From NCBI GenBank assembly GCA_938022205.1, contig CALIEB010000039.1:1-59122 (forward strand): a stretch of 59,122 nucleotides of DNA, read 5' to 3'. The stretch is from an uncultured Anaerolineae bacterium (lineage in GTDB: Bacteria; Chloroflexota; Anaerolineae; Aggregatilineales; Phototrophicaceae). Within the stretch, counting starts at the first letter, position 1; each line of letters starts with the position of its first letter. Below the pieces are notes generated by a model. The model did not search any database. It worked only from the letters and a program-made list of their open reading frames with translations, and was not told the origin of the DNA. The translations under genes and the position numbers were made by a program. Positions 1 to 8,455 of this stretch are shown here, piece by piece.

Positions 1-285
1 CTCACTGGGCACGGGTGCATCGGGTAACCGCGCTGCGTGTGCCTTGACCCAGTTGGCGACACTCTGGTGATTGACCTTCAACATCCGCGCAATCCGGCGC
101 AGGTTCATCCCATCCACATACAGTTTGACGGCTTCCAGCCGAGTAGCATCATCGTAACCGTTGGGTTTTGGCTCAGGCGTGTAGACACGACGACAGGAGC
201 GACACAACCAGCGTTGTGTCCCGGACGGATTCAATCCGTTTTTGACTTGACCTTCAGTTGATTGGCAATAGGGACATGTTTTCAT
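1..285 (-). CDS. IS1-type transposase, N-terminal part (3' end beyond window edge)
   Basis: Reading the minus strand from the ATG at 285-283 gives 95 codons with no stop before the window edge. The protein starts MKTCPYCQSTEGQVKNG and has a zinc ribbon (CPYC near residue 4, CRSC near residue 29). A helix-turn-helix stretch follows (about residues 50-80, including RRIARMLKVNHQSVANWV). This zinc ribbon plus HTH layout is typical of InsA-like N-termini of IS1-family transposases. The DDE catalytic domain would lie outside the window, so integrity cannot be judged. The plus-strand reading of the same DNA is a shadow. The element marks the left border of the non-mobile region; its terminal inverted repeat is probably between 286 and 350 but cannot be defined without the other end. 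Confidence 0.82.
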   Translation of the reverse strand, partial: MKTCPYCQSTEGQVKNGLNPSGTQRWLCRSCRRVYTPEPKPNGYDDATRLEAVKLYVDGMNLRRIARMLKVNHQSVANWVKAHAARLPDAPVPSE

Positions 286-496
286 GTGTTTATTTTATCA
301 TCTGTTTGCTTTAGACACTCCCATTCGTTAACAACACATTAAAATCGCGCAAATTGTTGGACATAAGCCGCCTAAAGCAGTATAAAACTGGCTCATTTTA
401 ATGAAATGCTATTATGCGCATTTTTGCATACATGGCACACTCGCACAACTTTTGCTACAATTGCGTGGATTTACGTTCGAACACAAAGGCTTCTCT
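286..496. other. Intergenic region with IS end and promoter
   Basis: This 211-bp AT-richer gap separates the IS1-type transposase from the first GT-C gene. It contains a GTTAAC palindrome near 327-335 that could lie near the insertion-sequence end. An extended -10 (TGC at 453-455 followed by TACAAT at 456-461) faces the downstream gene. No good -35 is visible at the usual spacing. An in-frame ATG exists at 401, but the 32 codons after it cover the promoter-like sequence and do not look like coding sequence of this genome. Confidence 0.5.
453..461 (+). promoter_or_regulatory. Extended -10 promoter for GT-C gene
   Basis: TGC plus TACAAT forms an extended -10 (TGn-TATAAT type). The predicted transcript would start near 468, giving a leader of about 30 nt before the GTG at 497. 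The same TGC-TAtaAT form recurs upstream of several other genes in the window. Confidence 0.4.
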
Positions 497-2419
497 GTGG
501 CAAACCATTTAGAACGCTGGGGATTTGTGGTGATAGTGCTGGCAGTGCTGGGCTTTGGCGCATGGCTACACGCTGTCAATTTGCCGTATGCTCTGCCCTA
601 TATCGAAGAGTTTGACGAGGCGCGCTTGTTCTGGAACGCTTATGCACAGCGCATCGGTAAACCCGAAATGATGAATTTGTTTGGTTACCCACCCGCCATC
701 TACATGCTGTCGATGGGCATACAAGCGTGGGTCGAGGCGTACACGCAACGTCCCGCTGAGTTTGACATGACACAGGTGACTTTTCTCATGCGCGTGTTGG
801 CGTGGATGTGTAACTTGCTCACGGCTAGCGTGTTGGCGTGGTGCGTGGCTTGGTTCAGCGGACGATGGTGGGGCGCATTAGCAGCGGCAGGCTGGCTGTG
901 GGCGAGCGCGCTTGTTCCACACACCGTTGCTGCGCTCACCGAAAGCTACCAAACCTTGTTAAGCGTGTGCGCCGCCGCGCTTGCGCTGCACGCGGTGCGC
1001 ACTACCCGCCCATTGCCTGCGCTTGCTAGCGTTGCGTTGGGCCTGCTGGGCGTAATCTTCAAATACTCGTTCTTTCCCGTGCTGGGATTCGGCGTAGGCG
1101 CATCACTGTGGCTCTTGCCGCGCAATCCACGCCGCTGGCTGCTGGTGTTAGTGGCGCAAAGCGCGCTCATTGCAGCCGTAGCGTGGGTGCTGTTCGTTTT
1201 GTACGAGGCAAGCAACAATCCAAATCCAGAATATCAAAGGGTATTAGACAACGGTATCACGTTGAATATTAGCGTGTCGAGCGTCATTTTACCTGTTGCC
1301 TTTGGGCAGCTCAACGTAGATAGCGTGCTCGGTATGACAGTATGCGCATTAGGCGTGCTGGCGTGGGGGATGCACAAGCCGCGCGGGCATGCGTTGCTTT
1401 GTGCCGCTTGGGGGGGTATCACGCTGTTTGCTTTGTGGATGATTACACAATACTTGGTCTATGAAAGAGGATTACCCCGCTACACGACCCCATTTAGCGC
1501 GCTGTTGGCAGGCGTGTTTGTGCTAGGTCTGGCGGGCATGGCACGCCTTAGCCGCCGCGCACAACCTATGGTCACGCTTGCTTTGTTTGGGCTGGCGATT
1601 GTCGTGTGGCTGTTGCCGCAAGCACAAGCAGCGGTGGCGTTCGTTGAGCTGCGCGCGCGCCCGCACACCAGCGGCGAGATGGCACGTTGGGCGGCAGATG
1701 TCGTACAGATGCCAACGACCGTGCTTGTCAATCACACGATAAATTACTCATGGGAGGGGCAGCGCATTTTTAGCCGCGATAGGGGCGGCTGGATAGGTGA
1801 CCACTGGCTGTCTTGGGTGACGGAAGATTTCGACTCCCGCCCTGCGTTGGATTGGGCAAGCGACGGCGTGGGCTTCTTCTTAGACGACACGCCCGACGTG
1901 CGAGCCGACCCTGACCTGCTGCTGCTGCGCACGTTTCCGCCGCCGAACAGCACGCAGGCTTGGCAAGGTCCCGCTGTGCTGCGTCTCTACCGGTTAGGGG
2001 GCATCAGTCGAGTGCTTGACGTTGCGTTTGGCGGGTTCATTCGCCTCATCGGCTATGATTTGTCAAGCGAGCGCGTGCGGGCGGGCGATACGCTGACGAT
2101 AACGCCTTATTGGCAAGCCATTGCACCACCCAACGCGCGTTATCATGTCTTTTTCCACCTCGTCAGCATGACAGACGAAACGCCCTTAGCGCAAGCAGAT
2201 GGCACGCCTTCGAGCTATCGCAATCGTCCTACCGAGACGTGGCGCGCAACGGATGAGGTGCATATTGGGCAGAGCTTCACGTTGGTGCTGCCCGCTGAGT
2301 TGCCAGAAGATACATATCGCCTGCTTGTGGGGTTGTATGCGTTGGAGGATGGCGTGCGGTTGCCGTTGGCGGACGGGCGAACTGTCTATAGTTTAGCACA
2401 AATTGCTGTCACGCGCTGA
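497..2419 (+). CDS. GT-C family membrane glycosyltransferase-like protein
   Basis: This is a 640-residue polytopic membrane protein. Hydrophobic segments run from about residue 10 to 400, followed by a soluble C-terminal part of about 240 residues. After the first membrane segment the loop carries the acidic cluster EEFDEAR, the usual place of the catalytic acidic motif in GT-C (ArnT/PMT-like) enzymes, which move sugars from lipid-linked donors outside the membrane. The C-terminal region (GGFIRLIGYDLSSERV onward) reads as a beta domain also present in the GT-C protein at 8812-11328. I chose GTG 497 because AAAGG lies 7 nt upstream and a promoter-like sequence overlaps the longer reading from ATG 401. 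Acceptor and product are unknown; cell-surface glycan or glycolipid synthesis is an inference. Confidence 0.7.
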   Translation: MANHLERWGFVVIVLAVLGFGAWLHAVNLPYALPYIEEFDEARLFWNAYAQRIGKPEMMNLFGYPPAIYMLSMGIQAWVEAYTQRPAEFDMTQVTFLMRVLAWMCNLLTASVLAWCVAWFSGRWWGALAAAGWLWASALVPHTVAALTESYQTLLSVCAAALALHAVRTTRPLPALASVALGLLGVIFKYSFFPVLGFGVGASLWLLPRNPRRWLLVLVAQSALIAAVAWVLFVLYEASNNPNPEYQRVLDNGITLNISVSSVILPVAFGQLNVDSVLGMTVCALGVLAWGMHKPRGHALLCAAWGGITLFALWMITQYLVYERGLPRYTTPFSALLAGVFVLGLAGMARLSRRAQPMVTLALFGLAIVVWLLPQAQAAVAFVELRARPHTSGEMARWAADVVQMPTTVLVNHTINYSWEGQRIFSRDRGGWIGDHWLSWVTEDFDSRPALDWASDGVGFFLDDTPDVRADPDLLLLRTFPPPNSTQAWQGPAVLRLYRLGGISRVLDVAFGGFIRLIGYDLSSERVRAGDTLTITPYWQAIAPPNARYHVFFHLVSMTDETPLAQADGTPSSYRNRPTETWRATDEVHIGQSFTLVLPAELPEDTYRLLVGLYALEDGVRLPLADGRTVYSLAQIAVTR

Positions 2420-2428
2420 CTTAAGGCA

Positions 2429-2437
2429 TGCTATAAT
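2429..2437 (+). promoter_or_regulatory. Extended -10 promoter (TGCTATAAT)
   Basis: A perfect TATAAT at 2432-2437 preceded by TGC lies 50 bp upstream of the PA14-SH3 gene start at 2487. It sits just after the stop of the preceding GT-C gene, so the surface-protein set at 2487-5232 can be transcribed on its own. Confidence 0.6.
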
Positions 2438-2486
2438 GCAGGCAAGGGCGCACCCCATCGTAAGAGAACACAGAGAGGTTTTCACC

Positions 2487-3521
2487 ATGCGCTTATTGAG
2501 CAGAGCATTCTTGACAGCGTGGTTTATCGTATTATCCTGTCTCATTTTGTCGGTTTCCGTGGTGACCGCGCAAAGTTATGGCAGCAACTGGACGGGCAGC
2601 TATTTCAACAACACGACGTGGTCAGGCACGCCGGTACAGATACGCATTGACGCGCAAATCAACTTTAACTTTGGTCTCAACAGCCCCATCACGGGGGTTG
2701 TCAACGTCGACAACTTCAGTGTTGCATGGGTCGGCGTGCAGAACTTTGAGGCTGGCACGTATCGCTTTACGGCGGTGGCGGACGATGGCGTGCGCGTGCG
2801 CATCGACGGGCAGGAGATTATTAACGGACTTACGCCAACGGGCAGCGTGCAAACGCTTACAGCGGATGTCTCGCTGAGCGCGGGCGCGCACACCATCAAC
2901 GTGGACTATTTCGAGAACACGGGACCAGCCATCATCCAGTTCTATTGGACACCTATCCAGGCAGGACCGACTACCACACCTGCGCCGACCGCCACGCCAT
3001 CGCCAACCCCGCTGCCGGAAATTCCGCCGGGCGCGCTGCGTGCAACCGTTATCCGCGCTTCGGTGCTGAACATTCGTAACGCGCCCTCGTTAGGCGGCAG
3101 CGTCATGGGGCGCGTGTTGCGTGGGCAGACCTACGCGGTGGTCGGGCGCAACGAAGACGCGACATGGTTCTTGCTGCAGCTGGGCGGCTATCGCGGCTGG
3201 GCGTGGGGCTATTACCTGTTCATCGACGGCAACGAGTTTAGCGCACCCGTTGTCAGCAGCTTAAGCGTGGTCGGCTTGCCCGCTGGTGTGACCGACACCG
3301 GTGTGCTGGGCGTGACCAAAGCCGCGCTGCGGCTGCGCGCTGAGCCAAACGTGCGCAGCGACCAAATCGGGCGCGTCAGCTGGGGTTCGTTCGTGCCAAT
3401 TGTCGGGCGCACGCGCGCTAGCGACTGGTACCAAATTGTTTGGAAAGGCACCGTAGGCTGGGTCGTGAGCGGCTATGTCGACCTGCGTCAGGGCGAACTA
3501 CGCGACGTGCCCGTTCGATGA
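2487..3521 (+). CDS. Secreted PA14 domain protein with two SH3b domains
   Basis: This is a 344-residue exported protein. A signal peptide covers about residues 1-30 (hydrophobic AFLTAWFIVLSCLILSVSVV, then TAQ). A PA14 beta-barrel follows (about 32-155, starting SYGSNWTGSYFNNTTWSG), and PA14 domains often bind carbohydrate. A Thr/Pro linker (about 157-180) leads to two bacterial SH3 domains with the LNIRNAPS and LRLRAEPN signatures (about 185-250 and 268-340). Such SH3 domains commonly bind cell-wall polymers or peptides. The start at 2487 follows the strong RBS AGAGAGG and the signal peptide; the longer reading from 2403 overlaps the promoter. It overlaps the next gene by 4 nt (ATGA), so the two are translationally coupled. 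The exact ligand is not known. Confidence 0.85.
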   Translation: MRLLSRAFLTAWFIVLSCLILSVSVVTAQSYGSNWTGSYFNNTTWSGTPVQIRIDAQINFNFGLNSPITGVVNVDNFSVAWVGVQNFEAGTYRFTAVADDGVRVRIDGQEIINGLTPTGSVQTLTADVSLSAGAHTINVDYFENTGPAIIQFYWTPIQAGPTTTPAPTATPSPTPLPEIPPGALRATVIRASVLNIRNAPSLGGSVMGRVLRGQTYAVVGRNEDATWFLLQLGGYRGWAWGYYLFIDGNEFSAPVVSSLSVVGLPAGVTDTGVLGVTKAALRLRAEPNVRSDQIGRVSWGSFVPIVGRTRASDWYQIVWKGTVGWVVSGYVDLRQGELRDVPVR

Positions 3522-4444
3522 AGCTCCTTTTTCCCAAAGACCCACACCAAGCGCAAGTCGATGGTGTCTATTGGCACGAAGCGCAAGCGGCTTACAACAC
3601 GGGCTTTGAGCAACTGCTGCTCGATTATGACGAGCTGCAGGCGTACAACGTGGCGCGCGCCGTGCGCGACGTGCCATATCATGACCGTGAACAAGACGCG
3701 CTCTATCGCGGTTGGTTCTTGACGCATGACCAGTACGCCGCGCTTTACGAAGCCTTGCTCAGTCGCGGGCTGCGCCTGCTGCACGACCCCACAACGTACG
3801 CGCTGTGTCAGCATCTGCCGCGACATCTTGAGACCATCAAAGCACACACGCCGCGCACCGTCTGGCTAGAGCTAGAGCGCAAGCCGGTGAACTATGACGC
3901 GCTGATGACGTTGCTTTTGCCGTTTGGCGGCAGCGCGGTGATTGTGCGCGACTACGCGCGCTCCGCCAAGTACTCTTGGGCGGAAGCCTGCTATATCGCC
4001 TCGTCGTCCAACCGCCTCAGCGTCGAGCGCACCGTGACGCGGCTGCGCGAAATTTACCCCAAGCTCGAGGGGGGCTTGGTCTTTCGTGAATACGTTGAGC
4101 TGGCGACAGTGGCACAGACCGCGCCACGCTACGCGCCGTTAGTGCATGAGTATCGGCTGGTCTTTTTTGACGGCATGCTGCTCGACACGTGGCACTATTG
4201 GGACGTGGAGAACGTCGCGCCCAATCCGCCCGACCTTGCCCCCTTCATGAGCTTGTTGAAGGACTTCCCTGCGCGCTTCGTGAGCATGGACATCGCCGAA
4301 CGCGCCGACGGCACGTGGCTGGTGCTACACTTAGGCGACGCGCAAGCCGCCGCGCAGCCCGTGCAAGCCCACGACGAAACGCCCGAAGCCTACGCGGCGC
4401 GCCTGAGCAGCTTCTATCAGGCACTCAAGCGCGCGGTATCTTAG
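3518..4444 (+). CDS. ATP-grasp domain protein
   Basis: This 308-residue soluble protein starts MKLLFPKDPHQAQVDG at an ATG that overlaps the previous stop. It resembles the ATP-grasp proteins annotated as DUF4343: VIVRDYARSAKYSW near the middle supplies the nucleotide-binding Arg/Lys, EYRLVFFDG follows, and the end has DIAERADGTWLVLHLGDAQ, matching the ATP-grasp metal and substrate region. In the better-known relatives the last motif reads ELGDGQ; here it is HLGDAQ, so a metal-ligand Glu is replaced by His. ATP-grasp enzymes ligate a carboxylate to an amine or thiol through an acyl phosphate. The substrate is unknown. It sits between a secreted SH3 protein and a deacetylase, so a link to surface polymers is possible but only contextual. 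Confidence 0.65.
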   Translation: MKLLFPKDPHQAQVDGVYWHEAQAAYNTGFEQLLLDYDELQAYNVARAVRDVPYHDREQDALYRGWFLTHDQYAALYEALLSRGLRLLHDPTTYALCQHLPRHLETIKAHTPRTVWLELERKPVNYDALMTLLLPFGGSAVIVRDYARSAKYSWAEACYIASSSNRLSVERTVTRLREIYPKLEGGLVFREYVELATVAQTAPRYAPLVHEYRLVFFDGMLLDTWHYWDVENVAPNPPDLAPFMSLLKDFPARFVSMDIAERADGTWLVLHLGDAQAAAQPVQAHDETPEAYAARLSSFYQALKRAVS

Positions 4445-4470
4445 CAAAATCTACCCAACAAGGCTAAACC

Positions 4471-5232
4471 ATGCTCTCAAGACGCGAGTTCTTACGCGGG
4501 ATGCTGGCAGGCGGCACGCTGCTGTTAGCGGGCGAGCGCGTTTTTGCCGCCAGCGGGCGCACGCTGTACTGCCCCATCCTCATGTACCACTATGTCAGCA
4601 CACCGCCGAACACCGCCAACGCCACGCTGCGCGACCTCGCCGTTGTGCCAGAGCTTTTCGCTGCGCAGCTTGACCATCTCGCCGAGCAGGGCTATCAGAC
4701 GGTAACGATGACTACGCTCTATCGTGCGCTCTTGGGGGAAGCTCTGCTGCCAGCTAAGCCTTGCGTGCTGACGTTTGACGATGGGCATTGGGATGCCATG
4801 GCCATCGCCACGCCCAACCTGCTGGCGCGTGAGATGGTCGGCACGTTCTACGTGGTCAAAAACTTTATAGGCGCGCCCGACAAGTTGTCGTGGGGACACG
4901 TCCAAGAGATGGCACGCTTGGGCATGGAAATCGGTTGCCACAGTGCCGCGCACGTCAACCTCACACAGCTGACCTATCGCCAGCAGCTTGACGACATCGC
5001 TCGTGCCAGCGATGCCATTGCCGAGCATATCGACAGTTACCCTCGCACCTTCTGCTACCCGTTTGGGCTGCACAACCGTAGCACACGCCGCATTTTGCGG
5101 CAGCTGGGCTATCAGACCGCCGTTACTACCTCGCACAGCACACTGCACCACCGCGAGAACCGTTTGGTGCTAGGGCGTGTGCGCGTGCGCGGCGGCATGT
5201 CGCCCGAAGCGTTAGTGCGGCTCTTAACTTAG
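4471..5232 (+). CDS. Tat-exported polysaccharide deacetylase
   Basis: This 253-residue protein belongs to the NodB/CE4 fold. The N-terminus MLSRREFLRGMLAGGTLLLAG is a textbook twin-arginine signal (SRREFLRG), so it is probably exported folded. The deacetylase domain (about residues 30-250) shows LTFDDGHWD with the catalytic Asp and metal Asp, GCHSAAH with the metal-binding His pair, and FCYPFG. All expected metal ligands are visible. The enzyme would remove N-acetyl groups from a surface polysaccharide, with metal help. It lies 26 nt after the ATP-grasp gene and likely belongs to the same transcript. Confidence 0.85.
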   Translation: MLSRREFLRGMLAGGTLLLAGERVFAASGRTLYCPILMYHYVSTPPNTANATLRDLAVVPELFAAQLDHLAEQGYQTVTMTTLYRALLGEALLPAKPCVLTFDDGHWDAMAIATPNLLAREMVGTFYVVKNFIGAPDKLSWGHVQEMARLGMEIGCHSAAHVNLTQLTYRQQLDDIARASDAIAEHIDSYPRTFCYPFGLHNRSTRRILRQLGYQTAVTTSHSTLHHRENRLVLGRVRVRGGMSPEALVRLLT

Positions 5233-5241
5233 CGCGCCCTG

Positions 5242-5269
5242 TTGCCAGCGCGCCAAAGCAGAGTATAAT
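5242..5269 (+). promoter_or_regulatory. Sigma70-type promoter upstream of serB
   Basis: TTGCCA (5242-5247) and TATAAT (5264-5269) are separated by 16 bp, 41 bp upstream of the serB start. This is one of the clearest -35/-10 pairs in the window and starts the serB, HAD, serA group. Confidence 0.65.
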
Positions 5270-5310
5270 GGCGCACTATCGCTTATAGACAACGATGAAG
5301 AAAACCACCC

Positions 5311-6153
5311 ATGACCCGTTGGACAACGTTTGATTTGGTCTTCTTTGACTGTGACAGCACGCTGTCGACCATCGAAGGCATCGATGAGTTGGCGCGCCTC
5401 AAGGGCAAAGAGGGGCGCGTCGGCATCCTTACCACCAAAGCCATGAACGGCGACCTCGACCTCGCCGAAGTCTACGGCAAACGCCTAAAAGCCATTCGTC
5501 CCACGCGCGGGCAACTGAAAGCCATTGAAGAACGCTACGCCGAGACCGTTGTCGAGGACGCGCAGGCGGTCATCCAAGCCTTGCAGTTCTTACAGCGGCA
5601 GGTGTTCATCATCAGCGGCGGGTTGGTCGATGCCGTCAAAGGTTTCGGGCGGCGGCTAGGCGTGGAGCTTGACCACATTCGCGCCGTCGAGCTGGAGTAC
5701 AACGCGCTTTCGGGCGAATGGTGGCAGTATCACGAGCCGCAAGCACAGCATCAGCAAACCTATCTCGAATATGTCGAGGGTCCGCTGACAGAGTCGAGCG
5801 GCAAGCCCGACATCATCGCCGAGCTGTCACGCGGCCAATACGGGCGTAAGATGATGATAGGCGATGGCACCTCAGACCTTGCCACCCGCGACGTGGTGGA
5901 CTTGTTCGTCGGCTATGGCGGCGTGGTAGCGCGTGACAAGGTCAAGCAAGGCGCGGATGTCTTCATCCAGTGCGCCTCGCTCGCGCCGATTGTGCCGATG
6001 GTGGGCGGCGCGGGGGGCTATGCCCGCGTGCTGAACACGCCGCACCAAGCCGTCTACGAGAAGGGCATCGCGCTAGCGCGCACGGATAGCGTGCTGTTCA
6101 AGCATCCTGAGCAGCGCGCCGCCTTCCTCGCCCAGTTTGACCCTATTACCTAG
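5311..6153 (+). CDS. serB: Phosphoserine phosphatase-like HAD hydrolase (SerB)
   Basis: This 280-residue soluble HAD enzyme dephosphorylates phosphoserine to serine, the last step of the phosphorylated serine pathway. Motif I is FFDCDSTLS, with the nucleophile Asp and the acid/base Asp. The SerB cap follows (EGIDELA, the KAMNGDLDL stretch, YGKRL). Motif II is FIISGGL, a conserved Lys lies in SSGKPD, and motif IV is GDGTSDL. These fit SerB better than other HAD families, and all catalytic residues are present. The start at 5311 follows a purine-rich stretch (GATGAAGAAAA). It is followed at 23 nt by another HAD gene and then a SerA-family gene. Confidence 0.82.
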   Translation: MTRWTTFDLVFFDCDSTLSTIEGIDELARLKGKEGRVGILTTKAMNGDLDLAEVYGKRLKAIRPTRGQLKAIEERYAETVVEDAQAVIQALQFLQRQVFIISGGLVDAVKGFGRRLGVELDHIRAVELEYNALSGEWWQYHEPQAQHQQTYLEYVEGPLTESSGKPDIIAELSRGQYGRKMMIGDGTSDLATRDVVDLFVGYGGVVARDKVKQGADVFIQCASLAPIVPMVGGAGGYARVLNTPHQAVYEKGIALARTDSVLFKHPEQRAAFLAQFDPIT

Positions 6154-6176
6154 TCTACGCCCGAGCGAGCCACCGC

Positions 6177-6830
6177 ATGTTTACAGGCATTATCTTTGAC
6201 ATGGACGGCACGCTGGTCGACAGCGAAGTTGTCTGGGAGGCCGCCGAAGCCGCTCTGTTTGCGCGGCGCGGCATCACCTACACCGACGAGGTGCGCCAGC
6301 AAGTCATCGGGCTGCGGCTTGATGCGTTCTTCCGAAAGCTCATCGCCATTTACCAGCTCAACGAAAGCGTCGAAGCCCTTGCGCAGGAGCTGGATGCCGA
6401 AATGCTCCAGCGCATCCCCAGCCAAGTCAAGGCGAAGGCAGGCGCGAACGAGCTGCTAGCGTATGTCGAAACGCTGGGCATTCCCTATGCCATCGCGTCT
6501 AGCTCGCCAATGAGCATCATCCGCGCCATCGTCGACGCGCAGGGCTGGACGGCGCGCATCCCATACCTCTATACGGCAGACGACGTGGCGTTAGGCAAAC
6601 CCGCGCCGGATGTCTATCTCTACGCAGCGCACGAGCTGGGGCTTGACGCGCGCGCGTGCCTCGCGCTTGAGGATAGCCCAAACGGGGCGCGGGCAGCGGT
6701 GGCGGCGGGCATGACCTGCTACGTCGTCCCCGATTTTCACAGCGCGCCGGCACGCTTCGCCGGCATCACACCGCACGTCTTCCCTGACTTGCACGCCGTC
6801 CTCGCCCACCTGAAGACGCTGTACGCTTGA
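6177..6830 (+). CDS. HAD-superfamily phosphatase (beta-phosphoglucomutase-like)
   Basis: This is a 217-residue HAD subfamily IA protein. Motif I is IIFDMDGTLVDSE, a helical cap covers about residues 18-85, motif II is IASSSP, motif III is the Lys of LGKPAPDVYLYAA, and motif IV is ALEDSPNGARAAVAAG. The ALEDSxNG signature is typical of beta-phosphoglucomutase-like phosphatases acting on small sugar or polyol phosphates. The substrate cannot be told from sequence alone. It lies 23 nt after serB and 19 nt before the serA-like gene, so co-transcription is likely. The RBS is weak. Confidence 0.8.
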   Translation: MFTGIIFDMDGTLVDSEVVWEAAEAALFARRGITYTDEVRQQVIGLRLDAFFRKLIAIYQLNESVEALAQELDAEMLQRIPSQVKAKAGANELLAYVETLGIPYAIASSSPMSIIRAIVDAQGWTARIPYLYTADDVALGKPAPDVYLYAAHELGLDARACLALEDSPNGARAAVAAGMTCYVVPDFHSAPARFAGITPHVFPDLHAVLAHLKTLYA

Positions 6831-6849
6831 CGCGAAAAGGAACGCACGC

Positions 6850-8439
6850 ATGTTTAACCTGCTGGTTGCCACCGAACTCACGCCCGAAAGCATGAGCTTG
6901 CTCAGCCGCGCTAAAGACGTTAAGACAACGCTCGTCACGCCCACACTTCAAGCTCTCAAGCCGCACCTCGCCGATGCCCACGCCCTTATCGTGCGCGATG
7001 ACCTCATCGTCGACGACACCATCCTCGACCAAGCCCCACAGCTCAAGCTCGTGGCGGTCGTCGCGCCCACCGTCAGCAACGTCGACATGCCCAAAGCCAC
7101 TGCGCGCGGCATCCTCGTCATGAGTACGCCGGGCGCAAGTGCCATCGCGGCGGGCGAACACGCGCTGGCGATGATGCTCGCGCTCAGCCGCAAGCTGGTG
7201 CAGGCGCACAATAGCCTGCGCGACGGCTATTGGCTGCTCGATCGCCACCGCCAAGCCGGCGTGCAGCTCTTCGGCAAGACGGTGGGCATTATCGGCTTGG
7301 GGCGCGTCGGCACGCTGGTGGCGTTGCGCTGCTTGGCATTTGGCATGACGGTGCTAGCGTATGACCCCTACGTGCAAGACGAGCAAGTGCCAGACAAGCG
7401 CGTGCAGCTGCTCGGGCTGCGCGACCTACTGAGCCGCAGCGACTTCGTGACACTGCACGTGCCTGCCACGCGCGAAACCTATCAGATGGTCAACGCGGAC
7501 TTTTTGAGCAAGATGAAGCGCGGAGCGCGCCTCATTAACAACGCGCACGGCAGCCTGATTGACGAGGCTGCGCTTGTCGAAGCCCTGAAAAGTGGGCAGC
7601 TGGCAGGCGCGGCGTTGGATGTCTTTAAGGACGTGCCGCCCTATAACAACCCGCTCATCGGCATGGAGAACGTCATCCACACGCCCCACATCGGCGACAA
7701 CACGCTGGAAGCCTTGCAAGATGTGTCCATTCGCGTGGTCGAGCAGGTGCTGGACGCGCTGCACGACGTAGACTATCGCAACGTGGTCAACTTGCCGCTG
7801 CTGCCCGGCATGAACTACGAAGCCATTCGCCCTTACATGCGCCTCGCGGAGTGCATCGGCAGCATCCAAATCAACCTTGCCCGCCACCCCGTCGTGCGCG
7901 TGGCTATCGAAACCAGCGGTGAAGAACTCAACGGCTTGATTAAGCCGATTACGGTGGGCATCCTCAAGGGCTTGCTGCGTCCCATTTTGGGCGACAGCGT
8001 CAGCGCGGTCAACGCCCCTTTGCTGGCGACCGAGCGCGGCTGGCAAATCACCCAAGTCAAAGGGCTGCGCGCTCGCGAGTATCAGAACCACGTTACTTGC
8101 CGCATCACGCTGGAAGACGGCGAGAACATCACCGTAACCGGCACCCTGTTAGACAAGCGCGAGCCGTACATCGTGCAAATTAACAACTACCGCATGAACT
8201 TTGTGCCAGAGGGCTTCTTGCTCATCATGGGCAGCTACGACATGCCGGGCGTGATCGGCACGGTGGGGTCGCTGCTCTCGCGTCACAACGTCAACATCGC
8301 CAGCTGGCACACGGGGCGCGTGACACAAGGCGGACACACGCTCACCGTGCTAACGCTCGACGAAGCCATCCCGCAGCACGTCATGGATGAGCTGCTGGCG
8401 TTGGAGTTCGTGCGCCACGCCCACCAAATGACGATTTAG
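6850..8439 (+). CDS. serA: SerA-family D-3-phosphoglycerate dehydrogenase homologue with altered active site
   Basis: At 529 residues this matches the long SerA architecture: split substrate domain (1-100 and about 285-320), NAD-binding domain (100-285, GIIGLGRVG), an intervening domain (about 320-450) and a C-terminal ACT domain (about 455-529, LLIMGSYDMPGVIG). The neighbours serB and a HAD enzyme support a serine context. The active site is odd. The usual Arg in N-A-x-R-G is His233 (INNAHGSLIDE), the catalytic Glu of DVFxxEP is Val262 (DVFKDVPP), and only the His of TPHIG (His280) is kept. The RAGxGxDN phosphate-binding stretch is also changed (VAPTVSNVD). It may be inactive on phosphoglycerate, act on another hydroxyacid, or be a sensor. 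The RBS AAAGGA supports the start. Confidence 0.78.
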   Translation: MFNLLVATELTPESMSLLSRAKDVKTTLVTPTLQALKPHLADAHALIVRDDLIVDDTILDQAPQLKLVAVVAPTVSNVDMPKATARGILVMSTPGASAIAAGEHALAMMLALSRKLVQAHNSLRDGYWLLDRHRQAGVQLFGKTVGIIGLGRVGTLVALRCLAFGMTVLAYDPYVQDEQVPDKRVQLLGLRDLLSRSDFVTLHVPATRETYQMVNADFLSKMKRGARLINNAHGSLIDEAALVEALKSGQLAGAALDVFKDVPPYNNPLIGMENVIHTPHIGDNTLEALQDVSIRVVEQVLDALHDVDYRNVVNLPLLPGMNYEAIRPYMRLAECIGSIQINLARHPVVRVAIETSGEELNGLIKPITVGILKGLLRPILGDSVSAVNAPLLATERGWQITQVKGLRAREYQNHVTCRITLEDGENITVTGTLLDKREPYIVQINNYRMNFVPEGFLLIMGSYDMPGVIGTVGSLLSRHNVNIASWHTGRVTQGGHTLTVLTLDEAIPQHVMDELLALEFVRHAHQMTI

Positions 8440-8455
8440 CCAAAAGGATGTGACC

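Noticed and set aside
37..261. Plus-strand open frame of 74 codons
   Set aside because: It is opposite the transposase zinc ribbon and HTH, which are recognisable on the minus strand.
401..496. N-terminal extension of the first GT-C protein from ATG 401
   Set aside because: The 32 codons are AT-rich, overlap a promoter-like -10 and no RBS precedes; GTG 497 has a good RBS.
3440..3517. N-terminal extension of the ATP-grasp protein
   Set aside because: It overlaps the upstream SH3 gene in another frame, has a basic random composition, and the ATGA at 3518 is the natural coupled start.
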